Shown: positions 7,784 through 16,558, counted from the first letter of the stretch. The stretch: 54,369 bases of DNA from an uncultured Oscillospiraceae bacterium (GCA_905205085.1 CAJLCG010000003.1:1-54369); one strand, 5' to 3'. Made by a program: numbers and translations. The notes: generated by a model from the letters alone, not told the origin.

Positions 7784-9487
7784 TCAGTTCTCCGTTTGGG
7801 TATATCGGTCGTAGGCGGCCTGGTAGACCTGGAGCAGGTCGTCCATTCCGCATTTCTTGACCAGGAATTCTTTGTAGTCCTCCCACTCCTCATCGGTGAT
7901 GGGGCCGCCGCCTTCGCCGCCGTTTTTCAGCCACAGGCCTTCCTGTTCCCGGACAGCGGTCTCAAAATCGGACTTGCGCCAGTCCAAGGTCTCCATTTCC
8001 ATGCTGGTGAAGGTACAGTCTACCGGGTAGACGCTGGTGTCCTTTACATAGGGCATCCAGTCCTCCTGCAGCCAGGTCAGGCGGTTGATGGCATTGGGCT
8101 CCATGTAGAAGACGTCCCGGTAGTACTCGGCCAAAATCAGTTTGGGGCCGTAGGTCTCATACTGGTTGCGCAGCTCGCCGGCGCTCTTGCCATACTTTTC
8201 CTTGGCCTCGTCGTCGGTAATGGACATCCACATGCCGTTTTCATCCTGGCCGGTGAAGTAGACGCCGATGGGACCGTAGTGCAGCTGCATCACCGTCTCG
8301 CCGTCGTACCACTGATCAAAGAACTTGAGCAGGTTGATGGGGCTCTCACACTTGCCGGTGATGCACAGCTGGCCGGAGGTGATGGGGGAGCCGGGGCGGA
8401 TGGTGATTTCACACACATCCTCGTACTGGGTGCCCTCGGGGCCGGACAGGGGAGGCAGGAACACATAGTCGTCGGCGTAGTCCCCCATCAGCTCGTCGAT
8501 GTACCACCAGGTGGACACGCCCACATAGCCCTGCTGGCATTTGGCCATCAGCTGGCTGTCGCTCTGGCTGAACATTTCCACGTCCATCAGGCCCTCGCTG
8601 AACCAGGTGTGGAAGTAGTCCATGCAGTCCCGGTAGGCGTCGGAGACGCAGAGAAATTCCACCGTGCCGTCGCTTTTCAGGTGCAGGTCGTTGCATACGT
8701 CGTTGGGCCAGTTGGTAAAGCCGAAGCCGGAGTAGAAGATATTCTGTCCCCAGCACCACTGGTCAAAGCCGGTGGACATGGGGATGGTAGTGCCGGCGTC
8801 GTTTCCGTAGTAAGTGTGGGACATGTCGTTTTCCTGAAAAGCCTTCAGGGCGTCGTGGAGCTCATCCAGGGTGGTGGGCACCGGCAGCCCCAGCTCGTCC
8901 AGCCAGGCCTTGTTGATCATGCTGAACTGGGGGATGGTATAGATGGACCAGGCATCGTCGGCGTCCGCGCCGATGCCGGCGGTGGTCATCTGCTCGCCGG
9001 AGGGTAGGCCATAGATCTTGCCGTCCTCCTGGGTGATGGCCGCCCGGATCTCCGGGTGCTCCTCCAGAATGGCGCACAGGTTGGGCATAATGTCCTCGGT
9101 GAGGTAGGGGGTCAGGTCCAGAAAGGTGCCGTCGTCTCCGTACCGGGCCAGGTCGTAGTTGGAAAAGCCCACGCCCATGAAGGCGTCGGGGTACTGGCCG
9201 CCGGTGATGCGGATGTTTACCTGTTCGGCCAGGGAGTCGGACATGGTCTCCCAGTTGATCTTGATACCCACGTTCTCTTGCAGCTGGTTGAGCACCTCGT
9301 TGTTCTCATAGCCGCTGGACAGGGCGGAGATGCCGCCCATGATATTAAATTCCGTCTGGTCCGTGTTGGGGTTAATTTCTCCGGTGTTTACGTTGTTCAC
9401 CAGGCCGCTGGAGCACCCGGACAGGCCTGCCATGCACAAAGCGGCCGCCAGGGAGACTGCAAGGCCCCGTTTCCAAGGTTGTTTCAT
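7784..9487 (-). CDS. Sugar-binding lipoprotein of ABC transporter (LplA-like)
   Basis: 567-residue family-1-type solute-binding protein. The N-terminal signal ends in a lipobox MAGLSGC, with Cys25 lipidated and anchored outside the membrane. Long binding proteins of this type pair with YtcP/LplC- and LplB-like permeases and bind oligosaccharides. Residues NPNTDQTEFNIMG begin the mature domain; the protein is acidic and rich in Trp and Tyr, as carbohydrate binders are. First step of uptake for the GH32 enzyme encoded 36 bases downstream; ligand predicted to be sucrose or a fructo-oligosaccharide. Confidence 0.9.
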   Translation of the reverse strand: MKQPWKRGLAVSLAAALCMAGLSGCSSGLVNNVNTGEINPNTDQTEFNIMGGISALSSGYENNEVLNQLQENVGIKINWETMSDSLAEQVNIRITGGQYPDAFMGVGFSNYDLARYGDDGTFLDLTPYLTEDIMPNLCAILEEHPEIRAAITQEDGKIYGLPSGEQMTTAGIGADADDAWSIYTIPQFSMINKAWLDELGLPVPTTLDELHDALKAFQENDMSHTYYGNDAGTTIPMSTGFDQWCWGQNIFYSGFGFTNWPNDVCNDLHLKSDGTVEFLCVSDAYRDCMDYFHTWFSEGLMDVEMFSQSDSQLMAKCQQGYVGVSTWWYIDELMGDYADDYVFLPPLSGPEGTQYEDVCEITIRPGSPITSGQLCITGKCESPINLLKFFDQWYDGETVMQLHYGPIGVYFTGQDENGMWMSITDDEAKEKYGKSAGELRNQYETYGPKLILAEYYRDVFYMEPNAINRLTWLQEDWMPYVKDTSVYPVDCTFTSMEMETLDWRKSDFETAVREQEGLWLKNGGEGGGPITDEEWEDYKEFLVKKCGMDDLLQVYQAAYDRYTQTEN

Positions 9488-9503
9488 GGTTTTCTCTCCT
9501 TTC

Positions 9504-10391
9504 TCAGCCCTTCACCGCGCCGGCCATAAAGCCCTTTTCAAAGTACTTCTGCACAAAGGGATAGATGACCAGCATGGGCACCGCCGCCACAATCATGGAG
9601 CAGAACTTCAAAAGCTCGGTGAGCTTGTTCAGCTCTGCGTAGCCGCCGGAGATGGTGGCGGCCTGGGAGGCGGAGGCGGAGCTCTTGATCAGAATGTTGC
9701 GCATGACCAGGGGGAGGGGGGAGCCCTTGCCGCCCAGATAGATCAGCGCGGTGAACCAGTCGTTCCAGTAGGCCACCATGGAGAAGACCGCCATCACGGC
9801 TAGGATGGGCTTGGAGAGGGGGATGACGATGCGCAGAAAAATGCCCATCTTGGAGCAGCCGTCAATTTGGGCGGCCTCGATGAGGTCCTTGGGGACGCTG
9901 TTCTGGAAGTAGTTGCGCACGATGATCATGTTGCCTACGGCCACGCCGCCGGGCAAAAACAGCGACCACATGCTGCCCACCAGTCCGGTGCTCTTCACCA
10001 CCAGGTAGGTGGGGACCAGGCCGCCGCCAAAGTACATGGTGATGAGGAAGAAGATGCTGAAAAACTTCCGGCCGGGCAGATCCCGCTGGGCCATGGGGTA
10101 GGCGGTGATGTAGAGCATGGTCACCGAGAATACGGTACCGATCAAGGTGTATTTCACCGAGTTGAGAAAGCCGGAGACAATGTTGGGGTCCTGAAAGACC
10201 GCCGCGTATCCGTCCAGGGTAAAGCCGCTGGGGAAGAGGAAGGTCTTGCCCGCGTACACGTCGTAGGGGTCGGAGACCGAGGCGATGAGGACATAGTAGA
10301 GGGGATAGGCCACGATGATGAGCACCACCGCGGTGATGGCCACCAGGACGATATCGCTGGTGCGCTCAGACAGTCCGCGCGATTTGTTCAT
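9504..10391 (-). CDS. Carbohydrate ABC transporter permease (LplC/YtcP-like)
   Basis: 295 residues with six predicted membrane segments. The cytoplasmic EAA loop, EAAQIDGCSKMGIFLRIVIP, which docks onto the ATPase, is clear, and the C-terminus ends in a short basic tail. CUT1-family inner permease that forms a heterodimer with the upstream permease. It lies 16 bases from the lipoprotein gene and 14 from the other permease, so all are in one operon. No ATPase gene is in the operon, as is usual for this type, where a shared MsmX-like ATPase serves many importers. Confidence 0.93.
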   Translation of the reverse strand: MNKSRGLSERTSDIVLVAITAVVLIIVAYPLYYVLIASVSDPYDVYAGKTFLFPSGFTLDGYAAVFQDPNIVSGFLNSVKYTLIGTVFSVTMLYITAYPMAQRDLPGRKFFSIFFLITMYFGGGLVPTYLVVKSTGLVGSMWSLFLPGGVAVGNMIIVRNYFQNSVPKDLIEAAQIDGCSKMGIFLRIVIPLSKPILAVMAVFSMVAYWNDWFTALIYLGGKGSPLPLVMRNILIKSSASASQAATISGGYAELNKLTELLKFCSMIVAAVPMLVIYPFVQKYFEKGFMAGAVKG

Positions 10392-10405
10392 GTTCTTCCC
10401 CTCCT

Positions 10406-11344
10406 TTACACAAATTCCACGTCCGAGGCCTTGGACGCGATCTTGTTGACGATGAGCAGCAAAATGATATTGACCGCCGTGTTGAACAGGCCTACGGCTG
10501 TGGAGTAGCTGTACTTGGCGTTTTCAATGCCCTGTTGGTAGACATATACGGCGATGACGTCGCTGGTGGCCTTGTTCAAGTCGGTCTGGAGGAGCCACAC
10601 CTTTTCAAAGCCCACGTTCATCAGTCCGCCGGCGGCCATGATCAGGTTCAAAATGGCCATGGGCAGAAGCTCGGGCAGGTCGATGTTCTTGATGCGCTGG
10701 TAGACGGAGGCGCCGTCAATTTTGGCCGCCTCGTAGAGGCCCGGGTCCACGTTGGCCAGGGTGGCCAGGTAGATGATGCAGCCCCAGCCGGCGTCCTGCC
10801 AGATGCCCGAGGCGATGTAGATGGTACGGAAGGCGGAGGATTCGGTCAAAAAGTCGATGCTGGTGCCGAAGATCAGGTTAATGAGTCCTCCCGAGGGGCT
10901 CAGGAAGATGCGCAGCATACCGCACACCACCATGATGGAGATAAAGTGGGGGGCATACAGAACCGTCTGCACCAGCCGCTTATACCGCCGGAAGCGGAGC
11001 TGATTGATGATGAGGGACAGGATGATGGGGATGGGGAAGCTCCACAGCAGACTGTACAGACTGATGAGGACGGTATTTTTGATCATCCGGACACAGGTAG
11101 GCGAGCTAAAAAATCGCTCAAACCAGTACAGTCCCACCCATTCGCTGCCCATATATCCCCGGCTGGCTTTGAAATCACGGAAGGCGATCTGAATGCCGTA
11201 CATGGGAACATACTTATAGATGATGGTCAGCACCACCGGAATCAGCAGCAGCAGATAGAGCTGCCAATTGTTCAAAATCCGGCGGCCCAGGGGTTTTCTA
11301 TGCAGGGCAATGGCCCCTGCCGCGGGTTTATATTGTTGACTCAC
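10406..11344 (-). CDS. Carbohydrate ABC transporter permease (LplB/YteP-like)
   Basis: 312 residues, six predicted membrane segments, EAA loop YEAAKIDGASVYQRIKNIDLP. The family hallmark YVPMYGIQIAFRDFKA lies after the first membrane helix. A GTG start (11344) after GGGAG is used; no in-frame ATG fits. First gene of the minus-strand fructoside operon, divergent from lacI across a 408-bp control region. Confidence 0.93.
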   Translation of the reverse strand: MSQQYKPAAGAIALHRKPLGRRILNNWQLYLLLLIPVVLTIIYKYVPMYGIQIAFRDFKASRGYMGSEWVGLYWFERFFSSPTCVRMIKNTVLISLYSLLWSFPIPIILSLIINQLRFRRYKRLVQTVLYAPHFISIMVVCGMLRIFLSPSGGLINLIFGTSIDFLTESSAFRTIYIASGIWQDAGWGCIIYLATLANVDPGLYEAAKIDGASVYQRIKNIDLPELLPMAILNLIMAAGGLMNVGFEKVWLLQTDLNKATSDVIAVYVYQQGIENAKYSYSTAVGLFNTAVNIILLLIVNKIASKASDVEFV

Positions 11345-11752
11345 ATTGTCTCACTCCCTATTTGAAATGATTGTATCACATCTGCACAGCAGTTTTATCC
11401 CCTCTTTCTCAAAGCTGGTTTTATATACCGGTATATTGAATGTAACGTTTCACACACACTGAAAAAAGTAAGCCCCGAAACTGCAGGGCGAAACGTTACA
11501 CTCTAAGTTAGACTCATCATACGCCAGGTTTCCTCCTGCTGTCAAGGCAATTTATCCGCATTTTTCCACTTCTCTGTTCTCCATAAAAAGACAGGGGGTT
11601 TTTTGTGCATTGTGAAAGGAAAATAGGGAGACGGCCCAATTTTTTAAAAAACAGCTTGCAAAAAAACGTTTCACGCATATAATGAAGTTGTGTTCATGAA
11701 ATTCCGTGAAATGTTCATGATACGTTTCATACTAGCAAAGGCGGTGGTATAG
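11345..11752. promoter_or_regulatory. Divergent control region with four LacI-type operators
   Basis: AT-rich gap between the permease and lacI starts. Four copies of an (A)ACGTTTC(A/G) core are visible: 11441-11454 (TGTAACGTTTCACA), its inverted partner 11488-11500 (GCGAAACGTTACA), 11665-11675 inside the lacI promoter spacer, and 11719-11731 just before lacI. The first pair lies on the transporter side, the second pair on the lacI side, which suggests repression of both. A confident -35/-10 for the minus operon could not be picked. Confidence 0.65.
11656..11683 (+). promoter_or_regulatory. SigA-type promoter for lacI with operator in the spacer
   Basis: TTGCAA (11656-11661), 16-bp spacer, consensus TATAAT (11678-11683). 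The spacer holds AACGTTTCACG (11665-11675), so the regulator bound there would block its own promoter. Confidence 0.75.
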
Positions 11753-12745
11753 ATGAAACGGGGTTCCGCTCCGACAATGAAAGATGTGGCCCGGGAGGCG
11801 GGCGTGGCGCTTGGCACCGTATCCAAGGTGTTCAACAACGGCTCGGTGGGGGAGGAGTACCGCCAGCGGGTGCTGGAGGCAGCAAAGCGGCTGGGCTATC
11901 AGGTAAACAGCTATGCCCGGGGGCTGAAGACCAACCGGACCTACGCGGTGGCCGTGGTGCTGCCCAATATCATCAATCCCTTTTTCTCTGTCCTGGCCCA
12001 GAACCTGTGCCAGGCTCTCACCAAGCGGGGCTACCGGATGTTTTTGTCCATCACCGACTTTGACCCGGAGGCGGAGCAGCGCTACATCCACATGGCCCAG
12101 CAAAACCAGGTGGATGGCATCATCGGATTGACCTATAATCCCGACCTGCAGGTGGCAGACAAGGTCCCCTTTGTCAGCTTTGACCGCTATGTGAGTCCCG
12201 ACGTGCCCTGTGTGGCCTCGGACAACTTCGGCGGCGGCCAGCTGGCGGCAAAAAAGCTGGTGGAGCTGGGTTGCAAGCAGCTGCTGTTTCTGCGCATCGG
12301 CTCCACCGTGGCCGGAGAGTCGGACAAGCGGCGGGACGGGTTTGAGGCCTTCTGCCGGGGAATGGGAGTAGAACATGATACGCTCTACCTGCGGGACAGC
12401 GACGGATACGGACCGTTCCGGGATTTCCTCCAAGCCCATATCCACCAGGGGCGGCTGGACTACGACGGCATCTTCTGCTGTACCGATGTGCTGACGCTGG
12501 AGATTCAGAAAATGCTCTCGGAGCTGGAGGTCCACGTTCCCCAGGACGTACAGCTCATCGGCTTTGATGGTACGGCTATCCACATGGGCCGGGAGCCGGA
12601 TTGTTCCACCATTGTCCAGCCCATCCCCCTTCTGGCCGAGACCTGTGTAGACATTTTATTAAAAGAAGACAAAAGCGACCTGCCCAGTCTCATCTGCCTG
12701 CCGGTAAGCTATGCCCCCGGCGGCACCACCCGGGACGGGGCGTGA
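11753..12745 (+). CDS. LacI-family transcriptional regulator
   Basis: 330 residues. The N-terminal helix-turn-helix and hinge are textbook: MKDVAREAGVALGTVSKVFNN, then RLGYQVNSYARGLKTNRT. The rest is a periplasmic-binding-protein-like effector domain (VAVVLPNIINPFFSVLAQ; a late LIGFDGT). Expected to bind the ACGTTTCA-type palindromes upstream and release them on binding a sugar, probably fructose, sucrose or a phosphorylated derivative. Divergent from the fructoside operon and followed 21 bases later by three envelope-protein genes. Confidence 0.92.
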   Translation: MKRGSAPTMKDVAREAGVALGTVSKVFNNGSVGEEYRQRVLEAAKRLGYQVNSYARGLKTNRTYAVAVVLPNIINPFFSVLAQNLCQALTKRGYRMFLSITDFDPEAEQRYIHMAQQNQVDGIIGLTYNPDLQVADKVPFVSFDRYVSPDVPCVASDNFGGGQLAAKKLVELGCKQLLFLRIGSTVAGESDKRRDGFEAFCRGMGVEHDTLYLRDSDGYGPFRDFLQAHIHQGRLDYDGIFCCTDVLTLEIQKMLSELEVHVPQDVQLIGFDGTAIHMGREPDCSTIVQPIPLLAETCVDILLKEDKSDLPSLICLPVSYAPGGTTRDGA

Positions 12746-12766
12746 CAAAACAGAGGAGGAACGCCT

Positions 12767-13495
12767 GTGGCCAGCGAATATCTGAAGTGGAAATACCGGG
12801 ATGTGAAGCCGGATGAGGTGGTGGAGCTGACGCCTCGGCAGAAACGTGCCAACTGGTGGTATTATCATAAGTGGCACGTTCTTGTGGGAATTGTGCTGCT
12901 TGCCCTGGGGGTCTATCTGGGGGCCAGAATGTTGAGAATCGGGCAGGTGATTCCCGATTATCAGGTGGCCTATGTGGGCTCCGCCGCCCTGCCAGAGGAC
13001 ACGGCCGCCGCTCTGGAGTCTGCTTTGGCAGACCTGGGCACCGACTGTAACGGCGACGGTCAGGTGGTGGTACGTCTGAATCAGTATGTGATGGGAAACA
13101 GTTCCAGCGAAGGGGCGGCATACGACTATGCCGGAAGCACCAAGCTGATGGCGGATTTGAGTGTCTGCGACAGTTACTTTTTCCTGCTGGAGGACCCGGA
13201 GGTTTTTCAGAAGAACTACCAAATTCTCCGCCGCCTGGACGGGAGCCTGCCGGGGGAGGAAGAGGAGAGCTATGAGAACTGCTGCCTCTCCTGGTCTCAG
13301 TGCCCGGTCCTTCAGGAACTGCCGTTGGGGGACTACACAGAGGAGATTTTGAACCAGGAAATCCATGGAGACAGCCAGGAGCTGCTCTCGTCCCTCTTTG
13401 TGGCCCATCGGGGCTTCTGGACCGAGCGCACCTGTTCCTATCCTGAGGAATGCGATGCACTATGGGATACCATCACAAGGGGGAGTGACCAGTGA
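12767..13495 (+). CDS. Uncharacterised single-pass membrane protein
   Basis: 242 residues from a GTG after GAGG. A basic cytoplasmic segment of about 50 residues (EYLKWKYRDVKPDEVVEL, then RQKRANWWYYHKWH) leads into one membrane helix (VLVGIVLLALGVYLGARML) and an acidic external domain of about 170 residues with several Cys (VCDSYFF, NCCLSWSQC). I do not recognise a family with confidence. It overlaps the next lipoprotein gene by 4 bases (GTGA), so the two products are probably made together and may form a complex at the membrane. Confidence 0.75.
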   Translation: MASEYLKWKYRDVKPDEVVELTPRQKRANWWYYHKWHVLVGIVLLALGVYLGARMLRIGQVIPDYQVAYVGSAALPEDTAAALESALADLGTDCNGDGQVVVRLNQYVMGNSSSEGAAYDYAGSTKLMADLSVCDSYFFLLEDPEVFQKNYQILRRLDGSLPGEEEESYENCCLSWSQCPVLQELPLGDYTEEILNQEIHGDSQELLSSLFVAHRGFWTERTCSYPEECDALWDTITRGSDQ

Positions 13496-14094
13496 AACGG
13501 TGGAACTACGGGGCTGCGCTGCTGCTTTTGGCGGGCCTGCTGGGCCTGAGCGGGTGCAGCCAGTATCCCGACCAGGCCGTTGACGGGACCCCGTGGGACG
13601 CCAGCTGGACCATGCTGGGGTCCGTGTTGGCAGCGGAGGAGCCGGGCAACGGATTTACCCTGCTGGATAATTATTCCGTTCTCACCGGAGAGGATATCTA
13701 CTATGCCGCCTGGGTAGCCGGGGCCCCCTCTGCCTATACCAACGAGGACGGGGAGGACGTGGAGGTCTACGACGCCCAGATCTACCTGCTTGCAGCGGGA
13801 TGCGCAGATGAGAGCTACGCCAGGCAAAACCAGGAGGACTGGATTGCCCGGCAGCAGGAGACCTATACGATAACCGAGACCTGGAGCGAGAAGCGCAACG
13901 GCCAGGAGTATACCCTGCTGTCCTATACCTGCGGCTCGGAGACCAACCCCTATCAGCGAGGCGTGTCGGCCTTTACCGTCTACGGGACCTACGCCATCAG
14001 CGCCGAGTTGGCCTGCCAGGAGGAGTTTACCGGACAGGAGCAAGAGATCCTGCTCCAGTTCCTGGACGGCTGCCATTATAGTCCGCTAAACTAA
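13492..14094 (+). CDS. Uncharacterised lipoprotein
   Basis: 200 residues, GTG start overlapping the previous stop. The signal ends in the lipobox LGLSGC with Cys22 as the lipidation site. The mature part is acidic and Tyr/Glu-rich (TITETWSEKRNGQEYTLLSY) with no recognised domain. It sits between a one-pass membrane protein and a DUF624 protein behind lacI, so a role in sugar sensing or transporter assembly is possible but unproven. Confidence 0.8.
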   Translation: MKRWNYGAALLLLAGLLGLSGCSQYPDQAVDGTPWDASWTMLGSVLAAEEPGNGFTLLDNYSVLTGEDIYYAAWVAGAPSAYTNEDGEDVEVYDAQIYLLAAGCADESYARQNQEDWIARQQETYTITETWSEKRNGQEYTLLSYTCGSETNPYQRGVSAFTVYGTYAISAELACQEEFTGQEQEILLQFLDGCHYSPLN

Positions 14095-14107
14095 AGGAGG
14101 AAGTATT

Positions 14108-14863
14108 GTGGGTTTGTTTGTCCATGAGGACCCCTATTATGATCCGGATGTGCGCCAGGTGGGATTCAACCGCTATAAGCAGCTGCTCTCCCAACATACC
14201 TTCTCCTGGATCAAGCTCAATCTGCTCACCGTGCTGGGCGCCCTTCCCCTGGCAGCGGGCATTGGGTATGCCATTTTGTCCAGCAGTATTCTGGTTCTTA
14301 TTCCTGTGTCAATTTTGGGCGGAATGATCTGGGGCCCCTTTCTGGCGGGGCTCTACGACGGCATACTGCGGGGACTGCGGGACGCGCCGGAATCCTGGTG
14401 GACGGCCTGGCGCAGGAGTCTGCGGCAAAATGGATGGGAGAGCCTGCTCCCCGGAGGGGTCCTGGGCCTTCTGATCGGCATGTATGCTTTTATGGCGGCC
14501 CTATTCTGGTGGTCTGCGGCCCCTCAGATGCTGGGCACCATCGTCCTGTATCTGTTTTCCGGAGCCCTGTTTTTCCTGCTCAATACCCTCTACTGGCCCC
14601 AGCTGGTTCTGTTCCGCCAGACCACGCTGAATCGAATGAGAAACATCATTCTCTTTACTGCAAAATATTTCTGGCGCATGGCAGGGGTAACCCTTTTGCA
14701 GCTGGTTTACTGCCTCGTCTATGTACTGCTGGCTCCCTGGACTGTGCTTCTGATTCCTATTCTGGGGCTGTGGTATATTACCTTTTTGTCTCAGTTTTTT
14801 ATTTATGAGCAGATGGATCAGGAGCTTGGGATTGAAGAGAAGTTCAAAGGTGCTTGCTCGTAA
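14108..14863 (+). CDS. DUF624 (YesL-like) membrane protein
   Basis: 251 residues, GTG start after AAAGGAGG. About five or six membrane helices; the first follows the N-terminal FNRYKQLLSQHTFSWIKLNL, and the family-style GPFLAGLYDGILRGLRD loop is visible near residue 80. DUF624/YesL proteins are commonly encoded beside Lpl-type oligosaccharide transporters and sugar hydrolases, as here, but their biochemical role is unknown. Last gene of the lacI transcription unit; a strong hairpin follows at 14921. Confidence 0.85.
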   Translation: MGLFVHEDPYYDPDVRQVGFNRYKQLLSQHTFSWIKLNLLTVLGALPLAAGIGYAILSSSILVLIPVSILGGMIWGPFLAGLYDGILRGLRDAPESWWTAWRRSLRQNGWESLLPGGVLGLLIGMYAFMAALFWWSAAPQMLGTIVLYLFSGALFFLLNTLYWPQLVLFRQTTLNRMRNIILFTAKYFWRMAGVTLLQLVYCLVYVLLAPWTVLLIPILGLWYITFLSQFFIYEQMDQELGIEEKFKGACS

Positions 14864-14920
14864 TTTGCTTTTGCATAGAATCAAGCTATTGAGAGGAGAA
14901 AGACTCTCAGGACAGCAAAA

Positions 14921-14960
14921 AACCGCCGCTTGTTGAAGACAGTTTCAACAAGCGGCGGTT
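14921..14960. terminator. Strong hairpin terminator
   Basis: A perfect 17-bp stem (14921-14937 with 14944-14960), loop GACAGT. The T-run is better on the minus strand (six T), so it may work in both directions between the lacI unit and the tRNA. Confidence 0.85.
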
Positions 14961-15035
14961 GCTTTAAAAATAAGACATTCGGCTGTAGGAATCCGATGCC
15001 TGTGGGGGAGAGGTTTTGATTTCCTCACATCAAAA

Positions 15036-15067
15036 AGAAAAGGACATCCATTCGGATGTCCTTTTCT
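15036..15067 (-). terminator. Terminator of the tRNA-Ser gene
   Basis: A perfect 14-bp stem (15036-15049 with 15054-15067), loop ATTC. On the minus strand it begins two bases after the tRNA CCA end and runs into a T-rich tract. Confidence 0.85.
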
Positions 15068-15069
15068 TA

Positions 15070-15161
15070 TGGCGGAGAGAGAGGGATTCGAACCCTCGAA
15101 CGGGTATTAGCCGTTACACGATTTCCAATCGTGCGCCTTCGACCAGCTCAGCCATCTCTCC
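15070..15161 (-). tRNA. tRNA-Ser (anticodon GGA)
   Basis: Minus-strand cloverleaf of 92 nt. The acceptor GGAGAGA pairs with TCTCTCC, then discriminator G and an encoded CCA. The anticodon stem CACGATT/AATCGTG presents a loop with GGA, reading UCC and UCU. A long variable arm (class II) and a T-arm with GGTTCGAATCC are present, as expected for tRNA-Ser. Confidence 0.95.
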
Positions 15162-15306
15162 ATGGCGCTCTCACGTGGTCTCTTGCGTGACAACAAAACG
15201 TATTATACCAGAAATTTCGCATTCGTCAATAGGTTTTTTGAAATTTTTAAAAAAAGTTCCCCCTGACAGGAAAGAAGTCAATTTTGTTTCCGATCAGGGG
15301 GAAAAC

Positions 15307-16362
15307 TTATGTATTTTCAGAACTTCCAAACACCTTTTTCAACTGGGGGATGGGGGAGGTATGCTGGATGCAGCGCACAAACTGCCGCCGGAAGCTCTGG
15401 TAGCACTGGTTGCAGGTGGTGCAGGGGCTCTCCTCAGCCTCACCCCGCTTCAGGCGGGCAGCAAAGTCGGGCTGGCACAGCAGAGCCCGGCTGAAGGAGA
15501 CAAAGGGGACGCCGGCCTCCAGAATATGTTCCGCCGTCTTTTGGGAGAAAACGCCGCCCACCAGGCTGATGGGCAGGTCGACACCCTCCCAGGCGCGGAG
15601 CAGCTCCTCCATGCAGAAGGAGCGGCTGGCCCAGATGCGGGGGTCAAAGTCGGAGGTACAGATTTCAACTCCGTCCGCGCCGCTGATCTCATAGAGCTCC
15701 AGCAGCCGGTGCAGGCTGCCGTAGCCATTTCCGCCCACCTTGGTGAGGATGGCAAAGTCCGGCCCGCAGGTCCGCCGCACCTCCCGAATAATCCGCCCGG
15801 TGAGGCGGAAGCGGTTTTCCACGCTGCCGCCGTAGCCGTCGGTGCGCCGGTTATCCACATGGTTGAGAAAGCTGGCCAGCAGATAACCATAGGCGTTGTG
15901 AATCTGCACGCCGTCAAAACCGGCCCGGCGGCACAGCATGGCGGCATAGCGGTACTTTCCTACAATTTGATCCAGCTCGTCCAGGGAGAAGTCGGCGGGC
16001 AGCTTTGGGGGGTGGCCGTTCACGGTTTCCGGCGCCTTCTTGCCGCCGTGGTTGAGCTGGGCCACGATTTTTCCTCCCGCCGCATGGACCCGGCAGGCCG
16101 TCTCATGGAGCAGACCCAGGTCGGTCTGCTCGTCCAATACAGTCTGCCCCTGGTCGGAGCGCTGCTGCCGGTCCACGCTCATATGGCCGGTGATGACCAG
16201 GCCCACTTCATTCTCCGCCAACTCCACCAGGGTATCCATCCAGGCGGTGGTCAGCTGCCCGTCAGGCTGGGACAGGTGCTCATTAGTGGCTGAGCGGATC
16301 ACCCGGTTTTTCAGTTCCATGGGACCGATGCGGCCCGGCCGCCACAGGGGACTGTCTGACAT
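15307..16362 (-). CDS. Old-Yellow-Enzyme-type NADH:flavin oxidoreductase with 4-Cys motif
   Basis: 351-residue FMN TIM-barrel enzyme expected to reduce activated double bonds. Family features: RVIRSATNEHLS, the substrate-site IHNAYGYLLASFLN with the usual NxR(T)DGYGGS(V)ENR stretch, and LVGGVF. The C-terminus carries CTTCNQC and a further Cys eleven residues on, the [4Fe-4S] motif of the trimethylamine dehydrogenase/dienoyl-CoA reductase branch. Those relatives continue into an FAD/NAD(P)H domain that is absent here, so electrons may come from a partner protein. The start MSDSPLWRPG has GAGGAG eight bases upstream. Confidence 0.88.
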   Translation of the reverse strand: MSDSPLWRPGRIGPMELKNRVIRSATNEHLSQPDGQLTTAWMDTLVELAENEVGLVITGHMSVDRQQRSDQGQTVLDEQTDLGLLHETACRVHAAGGKIVAQLNHGGKKAPETVNGHPPKLPADFSLDELDQIVGKYRYAAMLCRRAGFDGVQIHNAYGYLLASFLNHVDNRRTDGYGGSVENRFRLTGRIIREVRRTCGPDFAILTKVGGNGYGSLHRLLELYEISGADGVEICTSDFDPRIWASRSFCMEELLRAWEGVDLPISLVGGVFSQKTAEHILEAGVPFVSFSRALLCQPDFAARLKRGEAEESPCTTCNQCYQSFRRQFVRCIQHTSPIPQLKKVFGSSENT

Positions 16363-16440
16363 GCTGCTCGCTCCTCTGTACCTCTTTCTATGAAACACGG
16401 AGCCATCGAATCGGGCTCCATGCTAAGACATACTATTTTT

Positions 16441-16469
16441 ATTTTCCCATTTTGTGGGAGGATTGTCAA
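16441..16469 (-). promoter_or_regulatory. Candidate promoter for the oxidoreductase gene
   Basis: Minus-strand TTGACA (16464-16469), 17-bp spacer, GAAAAT (16441-16446). The -35 is consensus and the -10 is weak. Divergent from the Mini-III promoter. Confidence 0.5.
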
Positions 16470-16491
16470 GAGCGGAATGGGGAGTTGAACC

Positions 16492-16520
16492 TTGAATCCC
16501 TTGGAAAAATATGATATCAT
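16492..16520 (+). promoter_or_regulatory. Candidate promoter for mrnC-rqcH
   Basis: TTGAAT (16492-16497), 17-bp spacer, TATCAT (16515-16520). It overlaps an upstream in-frame ATG at 16511 and so argues for the later start at 16559. Confidence 0.5.
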
Positions 16521-16558
16521 CAAATGATTTTAAGTGTCAGATGAGCGAGGCGATTTGG

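Noticed and set aside
15016..16293. Plus-strand open frame of 425 codons beginning with WRRERDSNPRT-like sequence
   Set aside because: It runs antisense through the oxidoreductase gene, and its start is a translation of the tRNA-Ser and its terminator; this RERDSNPR pattern is a well-known false protein from tRNA genes.
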